Positions 55,712-64,000 of a DNA stretch of 64,000 bases are shown piece after piece (the stretch's first letter is position 1; the number at the start of each line of letters is the position of its first letter). Source of the stretch: Lycium barbarum. Lineage: Eukaryota > Streptophyta > Magnoliopsida > Solanales > Solanaceae. The DNA is taken from assembly GCF_019175385.1 (NCBI RefSeq), contig NC_083348.1:2061001-2125000 (forward strand), read 5' to 3'. Position numbers and translations under genes: made by a program. Under the pieces are notes generated by a model, which saw only the letters and a list, made by a program, of their open reading frames with translations, was not told where the DNA came from and ran no database searches.

Positions 55712-58700
55712 TGTTACACCCCGTAGTTTCGTACGTTAAAATTATAAGTATTAATGGTTGTTTTAAGTACGGTTACTGGAGTTACCTTCAAGGATATATG
55801 AGATTATATGCTCTAACCTTAAGGTTACGAGGGTTTAAGTTCATATAATAAGCTATGGGAGACTCCGCGACCAAGCATATCGAAGAAAATAAATTTGTCA
55901 AAACTTTGGAAAAAAGTTGGCAGAATTTTGGGCAGATTTTTAATCAACTTTGGATGGGTATATCCCCTAGTATATTAAGAGTTTTAAGGTGTTTCAAAAG
56001 CCTAAAATGAAGTTCGTCGAATCTAGTTTCCAACGCAACAAACTACTCGTCGATATGACATCAAAGTAGTGAATTATGGGCGCTACAAGTTAGGCGGCGG
56101 AGCAGAAAAACGCTGCTACAGTAACCGAGTGCTACAGTACCCGGGTGCTATTACAGTAACCCGCCCCAACACACACCTATAAATACCCCTCTAACCCATT
56201 AATTTTCATCAATTCTCACCATTTTCTCATCCTCCACACTTCTTGAGAGTTCTATAATCTTCCATCACTTTCTATCATCTTCCATAACATTTCATAACTC
56301 TCCATAATTTTCCATAATCCTTTCGTAATCTTCCATAACCTTTCCATATTATTAAGAGAGAATGTCAACATCAAAAACCTCAAAGAAAATCCATGGAAGG
56401 TACTTTTTCTTGTTTCTCTTCAATGTGGCAATGAACTTGATCTTGGAAAGGGGTGAATAAAGTGAAGTTCTTCTACTATAAGGTATGTTTTTCCTATTAT
56501 TATTTACATGATTGAGATGATATAAAGGTTTAGAAATTCTTAGAGAGGAAAGAATCATAGGAGAAAAATCATAAAGAGTTGAATTGAAGTAGATGGCCAT
56601 GAGGTGAGTTTGAAAGAGAATTTTAGATTAATTAGAGATTAAATTGAATATAATTCTTTGATTATGGTATTATGGATGTTGTTATGGCTGGTTGAAAAAT
56701 CGGACAAATGTCAAGTGGGACATTGTTATATCCCGTATTTTCGAATGTTCGGAAAAATTCGAAATAATTTTGACTTGTAAGAAATAAGGCCATAATTTGA
56801 TTTTTATTTAATATATGTGTGTTGACTATGAAATGTTGATGTGGAAATATCGAGGAAGTCTAAGGGCAAAAATTGAAATTTCGGAAATTAGTTTCGCAGA
56901 TTACAAAATATGGACCATAATCAATTGGGCTAAAACAAAATGGGGCCCAAATATTTGTGTTGGCCGGACATGAGGTGAGGAAAGGGGCCCAAGCCCATTA
57001 TCAAATAAGAGCAATTAAATGCATAGGAGGGGCCATTCTTTCTTCAACACCATAGAACTTTCAAGAACAAGAGAGAGAAAGAGCAAGAACAAAGGCCATT
57101 CGGCCACTTCAAAATAAAAATAAAAATTTGTGGAGCTCAAATCTTTGGTTCAAACTCATTTCTTTTGAATTCCTATTAAGTTGGAAACCCTCTTCAATGT
57201 GATACAAATTTGGAGGCAAGAAAGTACTTTTTTTATCAAGTGGAAATTCTTGAAAAAGGTAAGAATTCTACTCTTTTTATCTTGGAAGAATTTTATATAT
57301 ATGTTGTAGTATATGGGAGTGAATGTAAAGTATGAGAATTTTGTGTTATGGGTATGTGGGTGTGTGGCCGAAAATGGGTGTTGATGGAGAGGAATGATCA
57401 AATTTTATTTATTATGTTAATTGTGTTGTAATGGCCTTTTTATGCAAATGGAAGAATTCTAGTTCAAGTTGGCATGAAAATTGTTGTTAAGTTGTTGTAG
57501 GAAACTTTGTGATTTTATTGTAGAATTATGTAATTATGGAAATGGAATTGTTAAGGTGTAAATTGTGGTTGTTGTTGTTGTTGATGAAATGGGAAAATGA
57601 AAAATGTGTTGTGAATGTTGTGTCGAAGGTTGGAGATTTCGGATGAATTCTAGTCTTGGTGGATTTTTTTTGTATACTTTGTAAAATGGTATGAAATGCG
57701 TTTGAATTGCACTTGAATGATCTTGAATTGGTAGTGGATGTGTAAGAATCGATATCGGCTTGAAAATTCGTGATTGAATTGAATGTTGATGAATTATGTT
57801 GGAAAGGAAGGTTACTAATGTGGAATGCGTTTTAAATTGGTTTTTGATGTTATTGGTTTGGTTGTTGGTATTGTTGGTATGGTTGTTGATGAATTTGGCC
57901 GAGTTTAATTCTCGAGGATGTTGAATTTACAGGGGAGATGCTGCCAAAATTTCGGTAGACAAATACTAATTAGAATTAAAAATTCTAAGTACTCGTAGCT
58001 AATTTTTGGAAATTGATAATATTATTGTAGATATTGGAGAGCCCGAGACTTGAGTCGGGATTGGTTTGGCGAGTGACCGAGATTTGGTAGTAAGCGATCG
58101 AGGTATGTAAAGTTTACCGTTCTTTCTTTTTGGCATGACCTTTATGCAATAAATGAATGACATATATGTATGCTCCAAAGAAAAATTCTACTCTTAGAGC
58201 CACTAGGATGGCCTATGTCTTTGATTTCCATGAACTATTCCATATGACTTGTCACATACTTATGATGTTGGAAGTATTAGTCGATACGTTTCCGGATATG
58301 GTTTGAAAAATATTTGATATATGATATGGCCTAAGTTTGGATATGTAAATTCTAGAGATGTGCATATGATTTTAAGGCTCCATTTGAAGTACTCTATAAG
58401 GTTGTTTGAAAGCTTCTTAAAAATAAATGATACTTAATTTTCAAGAAAATGACCTATGAAGTGTTTTCGAAAGTTTTGTAATTTAAAAGCTCGCAACGTT
58501 TGTATAATGATTTCGATGGACTCTATACTTACTTTGAGCCTTCTGCTATCAATATGTATATTTATTCGTCGAGTCTTGGAATTTATTTATGTGTATGCAT
58601 ATGGTTTCCGCACTACTCCGCTCGTGCCTATAACTATGATGTCGTTCGCCGGATCCCAGGCCGGTTTTGTGATCGTGCGCACTATGTAACATTCGGCAGT

Positions 58701-60263
58701 ATGATGTGTTACGGTTCCCGAGGCCCCGCTATAGGGCCGGGTACCGCTTATGTATGGCGTTATGATGTGATATGATGTATGACATGTTCTGGCGTTGTGA
58801 TACGTTATGATGATACGATATGTTCGGGTTTGTACGGAGATTTGAAACTTTCTGGAGTATGAAGTGTTGTGGCACCAGCGTCGGAGTGGCGACCACGTTT
58901 CTGAGCCTTATGCACGATTTTTATTTGCATGATATATATATATATATGTGTGTCTTCTGCACAGATTTTGATATATTCTTTCGGTATCCATATTCTGCAC
59001 TCCTCACTTCGGTTATGATTCTGACTTCAGTATTTCATGCTTTACATACTCAGTACATATTTCGTACTGACCCCTTTTCTTCGGGGGCTGCGTTTCATGC
59101 CCGCAGGTACGGACGTTCGGTTGGGTGACCCTCCAGTATAAGATATTTATATTCTGCCATTTGGACTACTCCTTTTGATCCGGAGCTCATATTTTGGTAC
59201 ATATCTTCTGTTATCCACATTCTGTATATATGACTATTTGGGTACGGCGGGGCCCTGTCCCGTCATATGCTCTGTTATGTTTTTGTAGAGGCCTGTAGTC
59301 ATCTATGTGGGTCATGGGTCATGTTTGTTCGTTTGTGATTATGATCTGCTTCTTAATGCGGCCCCGTTTGCTATTATGGCCAAAACGACCCATTTGTCTG
59401 TATATGTGTATATATCTGGCGATGTGTATTCCGCCAATCTATTGGATTTGGATATGATGTTTCTGTACGGGCGATTGCTTAAGATGATATTTGTTTTCAG
59501 TATTTGCTTAAAATGACGTATGTTAAGTTTGAATGAATTTTGATATGTCGATCTGGTACGTAAGTCTGTTTGGGTGTCCAAATAAGGCACCAGTCGCGGC
59601 CCACGGGGCTGGGTCGTGACAGACATTTTATGGAATATATTGGTGTTGATAGTATTGTGGTTGATGTTGGTATTGTTGTTGTTGTTGTTGTTATTGTTGG
59701 TTGCTGGATTGTTATTTCGGGCTAGGCATATAAATAGGGGAGATGCTGCCCAAATTTCGGTAGATTCTAAAAAGATTTCATTTGAATGCTTGAGACAAGT
59801 GTATGATATTGAGCCTAATGATAATATGGATGATTTATGCGTAGAGTTGCGAGCTTGGAAGAATAAACGTTGAACGACTAAGGCGACCGAAAGGTATGTT
59901 AAGGCTAAACCCTTTCTTTCTAAAGGCATGATTCTTTTGTTATAAACCTTTGTGCCATATCCATAATATCCTTGCTTCCACAAATGCTAGAAGTCTATGA
60001 ATCTCATGGTCCTTACGATATTATTGAGCTTATTCATGATCTTGAGACTATTCTTTGTGATTGATCTCACCGCATAATACTTGCTTTTTCGAGGTGAGAT
60101 ATAGCGATGACGATTCTATTTCCAATGCTATCTAAGTTCATGATTCTCGAGACTCCCATGACATCGTCGACTTCACCTTAAGATAGTTGATCTTCTAAGG
60201 ATATAGTGATAGTGATAATGCTAATGCTAATGATGATGTTGATTTCATTTATGTATTTTTATG

Positions 60264-60295
<32 letters not shown>

Positions 60296-61113
60296 TACAT
60301 TGTACTCCCACTGATCAGTTGGGTAGGACACTAAGTCCCGAAAGGGTCGGTACGGATGACACCGAGTCCCAAAAGGGCCGGGTACGGATGACACCAAGTC
60401 CCGAAAGGGCCGGGTAAGGATGACATCGAGTCTCGAAAGGGCTAAGTACGAATATGAGAGATGTATGTATAGTAAGTGTATGTGAATGCATATGTATGTA
60501 TGTTGTGTATGGATGTGCATGAAATGTTTTTCCTGTAGACGAGTAGTTGACATGGCAGGGATCTTAAGAAGAGTACGAGGTATAACTACTTACTTTATCT
60601 TATGTTATCTTCATTCTGATATCATACTACTATTCATGCCTTACATACTCAGTACATTGTTCGTACTAACGTCCTTTCTTGTGGACGCTGCGTTCATGCC
60701 CGCAGGTGCAAGTAGACGAGACGAGGATCTTCCGCAGTAGGCTGCTTTCAGGTACCAGTTTTGATTGGTGGGCTCCATCTCTTCCTGGAGCATTGTCGAG
60801 TCTGAGTTGTATATGTTTTTTTGTGACAAGAGGGTATGTCGGGGGCCCTGTCCCGACTTATGTACTTCAGTCATGTTCATAGAGGCTTTGCAAATAGATT
60901 TCCTGCGTACAACTCAGTTATGTCTTGTTAGTGGATATGTGGACGTCGCAGGCCCATTACATATATATGTATGCATGATTTTATATTCATAGTTGGCCTT
61001 CTTGGCCTTATTTTACCGTTTGAGACATAGAGGATGCCAGTTATCAGTTGGTTCGCTCGGTTTCTGTAAGGTGTCGGGTGCCAATCACGCCTCACCAAGA
61101 TTGGGGTGTGACA
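55712..61113 (+). mobile_element. Tekay-type solo LTR 2, split by LTR 3
   Basis: It starts TGTTACACCCCG, ends GGTGTGACA and is flanked by the target duplication AAAGT (55707-55711, 61114-61118). LTR 3 splits it into 55712-56723 and 59622-61113. It has a GCTACAGTA repeat cluster at 56114-56160 and a TATA box at 56178. The candidate intron is 59894-60705, with hairpins at 60650-60705: CAGTAC/GTACT, CGTCC/GGACG, CTGCG/CGCAG. A (GTAT)n run lies near 60260-60297. Confidence 0.93.
56724..59621 (+). mobile_element. Tekay-type solo LTR 3, innermost
   Basis: It starts TGTTATATCCCG, ends GGGTCGTGACA and has the target duplication GACAT (56719-56723, 59622-59626); 2898 bp. The conserved box GGGGAGATGCTGCC is at about 57932. 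The candidate intron is 58103-59106 with hairpins at 59051-59106. It is close in sequence to LTR 4. Confidence 0.93.
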
Positions 61114-61557
61114 AAAGTTCAGACCTTTACTATGAGTTTGGAGTATTATCAGGTATGTAGGGTTTCTATCTATGTGTGAGAACATCATTGTTCTTCCTCA
61201 TGCTATGTTCTTCCATGATTATACAAAGTTCACCCAAAACTAGGGTTCTAGACATGTTTATGATAACCCTAAGCTTATGTACCATCATATACCATGTTTG
61301 TATTGATTATTGTATTCTTGATGTTCCATTTTGGTTATTGAGAATCTGTCTGTAATCCATGAAAACCTATACTTTGCATTCCATGGGTTCTTACATGCAA
61401 GTTATGAACTATTATGCTTATTTTCATGAAAATCCTACATGTCTCCATGTTTTTGTACAAGTTATATTATATATTATCTTCATGTTGTAATACAAGCAAG
61501 AATCATGTTTACAAGCAAGTTATATAATTTATTTGCTACTAAGCCAACTATATCCAT

Positions 61558-64000
61558 TGTTATACCCCGTATTTTGCATATTCGGAAAATTTGAAATAAT
61601 TGTGACTAGTAAGAGATAAGACAATATTTTGATCTTACTTAATATATAAGTTGCTCATGGAAAATATTTATGCGGAAATATGGAGGAAGGCTAAGGGCAA
61701 AATTGAAAATTTGAAAAATGATTTCATGAATTACAAATATTAGACATAAGTAAGTGGGCTTGGAAAATTAAAAAAAAAAGGCCCAAGAGGTGGTTGGCCA
61801 TAGGGCAATGGCCCAAGGCCCATGTAGAAAATTTAATCCAAGTATTAAAAGGAAAGGGCCACCACTTATTCATCATTTTAGAACTTTCAAGAAAAAGGGA
61901 AGAAGAGAGCAAAGAGAGATAGGGGTTTTCGGCCAAGGAGAAAAAAGAAAGAAAAAAAATTTAAGCCATCAATCTTTGATTCAAAAATTATAATTTTCTA
62001 GTATTATTGCTAATTCAAGGGTCCTCTTCAACGTGGTATAATTATTAAAGCAAGAAAACTACTTTTGGGGCAAGTCCAAAAATTCTAATCAAGTGGAAAA
62101 AGGTAAGAATTCATATCCTTTTATATGTTATGGAAGGTTTATATATGTTGTAGTAAGTAGAATTGAATGAAAATCATGGAAATGTTATGTGTTGTGTGTG
62201 GGCCGTGTGGGTGTGTTGTGTGTGTGTGGCCGTGTGGTGTTATTTGGTGGAGGAAAGATGAATTAATTTTATGTAGCATGTTAGTTGTGTTGTCGGGGGC
62301 TTTATGATGCAAATGAAAGTTTAATGGTTCAAATCGGCATTGAAAATTGGTTGTAGGTTGTTGTAGGAAATTATGTGATTTTAATATGGTTTTACATAAT
62401 TGCGGAAATGGAGTTGCTAAAGTGTGCATTGTTGTAATTTATGAATTTGAAAGAAGAAAATGCGTCGTTGTAGTTTTGTTGCATTTGTAGAGTTTCGGGT
62501 GGATTAGAGATTGGTTGGATCGTTTTGAATGTTGTGCGGGTTACTAATGTTGGAAAATGTTTTATATTGATTGTTGGTATTGTTGGAATGATTGTTGGTA
62601 TGGTTGTTGATAAATTTGGCCGAGTTAAATTCTCGGGGATGTTGAATTTACAGGGGAGATGCTGCCGAAATTTCTGTAGACAAGTACTTGTTAGAATTGA
62701 ATTTCTAAGTACTTGTAGCTAACGTTTGGTAATTAATGGCGTTATTGTAGATCTTGGAGAGCCCGAGACTTGAGTCGGGATTTGTTTAGCGAGCGATCGA
62801 GGTATGTAAAGCCTACTTTTCTTTCTTTTGGCATGACCTTTATGAAATGAACAAATAACGTATATGTATGCTTCTAAAGAAAATCCTATTCTTAGAGCCA
62901 CTAGGATGGCTAATATCCTTGACTTCCATAAGCTATTCTATATGGCTTGATACGTATTTATGATGTTCGAAGATTCTAGTTGTATGTTTCTGAATGTTGT
63001 TCGAAAGAAAATCGATATGACTAAAGTCTTTGATGAATATTTTGATACGTAAATATGGTCCTAAAGTCCCTATGTGATTTGATCCATAATGTTATTCGAA
63101 AGTTACCTAATATGAATGATACTTGAATTTCCAAATATGGCTTATGAAATGTTTTTAGAAGGTTCTGTACTTCAAAAGCTCGCAACTTTCTTATACTAAT
63201 TCCGATTGACCCGAAACTTGTTTCTGAGCCTTCAGATGTCGGTAAAGATATTTGTCCATCGAGTTTTGAAATTTATTTATTTATTTATATGCATATGGTT
63301 TTCTCACTACTCCGCTCGTGCATACTACTATTACATCGTTCGCCGGGTCCCGGGTCGGTTTTGTTATCGTGCGCACTATGTTATATTCAGTAGTATGATG
63401 TGTTAGGGTTCCCGAGTTCCTCGCCATAGGGCCGGGTACCGCTTATATACGGCGTTATGATGTGATATGGCATATGATGTATTCTGATGTTGTGATATGT
63501 TATGATGATACGATATGTTCGGGGATTGTACGGAGATTTGAAACCTTCTGGAGTGTGATGTGTTATGGCGCCAGCGTCGGAGTGGAGACCACGTTCCTGA
63601 ACCTTATGCATGATTTTATTTGCATTACTTATGTTTTCAGAACATGCTTTGATATTCTGATTCTGTAATCACTTTCCATACTCCTTATTCCAGTTATGAT
63701 TTGGATTACTGTATTTCATGCATTGCATACTCAGTACATATTTCGTACTGACCCCCTTTCTTCGGGGGCTGCGTTTCATGCCCGCAGGTGCAGACGTTCG
63801 TTCTGGTGATCCACCAATGTAGGATACATATTCTGCTACTTTGGAGTACTCCTTTGATCCGGAGCCCATATTTTTGGTACATATCTTTTGTTGTACATGT
63901 TTCTGTATATATGACTATTTGGGGATACGGCGGGGCTCTGTCCCATCATATGTTTCTGTTGTGGTTTGTAAAGGCCTGTAGACATATATGTGGGTCATGG
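61558..64000 (+). mobile_element. Tekay-type LTR 4, cut off by the window end
   Basis: It starts TGTTATACCCCG after TCCAT, inside LTR 1 sequence, and parallels LTR 3 throughout. Examples are GGGGAGATGCTGCC at about 62653, the donor GAG|GTATGTAAAGC at 62802 and the hairpin block at 63732-63787. Whether it is a solo LTR or the 5' end of a full element cannot be seen. Confidence 0.85.

Larger units (their letters stand above)
55068..64000 (+). mobile_element. Tekay-type LTR 1 (outer), interrupted twice, runs past the window
   Basis: It starts TGTAACACCTCAT; the five bases before it are TAAAT. It has a GTACGGGCCGTAC palindrome cluster (55205-55455) and a TATA box CTATAAATAC at 55474. LTR 2 (with LTR 3 inside) is inserted at 55712 and LTR 4 at 61558. 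The outer LTR's own sequence is 55068-55711 and 61114-61557. Its 3' end lies beyond 64000. Confidence 0.7.

Overview
This is nuclear DNA of a flowering plant, most likely a Solanaceae species. The evidence is spliceosomal GT-AG introns, plant LTR retrotransposons primed by initiator-Met tRNA, a tRNA-derived SINE and an RTE-type LINE 3' end of kinds common in nightshades, a Stowaway MITE, and a nuclear copy of plant mitochondrial DNA. The family assignment is inference from repeat types I recognise; no search was run.

There is one host gene with an intact reading frame: a ten-exon gene on the plus strand (6565-38166) for a 719-residue DUF639-family protein. Every exon joins in phase at a GT-AG junction and the frame stays open, although introns make up about 93% of its 31.6 kb. 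Most of that length is transposon cargo. Intron 1 holds a broken gypsy pol fragment. Intron 3 holds a MITE and a LINE tail. Intron 5 (19.9 kb) holds a large palindrome of two chromovirus copies, a nearly complete RTE LINE, a truncated RTE copy and an L1 tail. Intron 8 holds an unrecognised antisense gene remnant, and intron 9 holds a SINE.

Left of the gene (1-6564) are a small tandem duplication split by a Tekay-type solo LTR (1180-3838, TSD CAACT), a 54-bp tandem repeat and the gene's 5' flank. Right of the gene, a pair of about 180-bp inverted repeats (41001-41175 and 54387-54563), each next to a (TA)n tract, bounds a block that carries mitochondrial nad4 DNA. That mitochondrial copy is itself split by a complete 10.9-kb Tekay-type element (42158-53036, TSD GGAAC). 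From 55068 to the window end there is a nest of Tekay LTRs: one LTR contains a second, which contains a third, and a fourth sits further right in the first.

Three observations deserve follow-up. (1) The intron-5 chromovirus copies form an inverted repeat with a stem of about 5.5 kb and a 380-bp loop, inside a host transcription unit. They share three coding lesions and are flanked by a 637-bp direct duplication of intron sequence. (2) The Tekay LTRs carry a conserved block of three short hairpins with compensatory base changes, ending at a conserved AG that could be the acceptor of a leader intron inside the LTR. (3) A mitochondrial fragment lies between terminal inverted repeats, as if captured by a DNA transposon.
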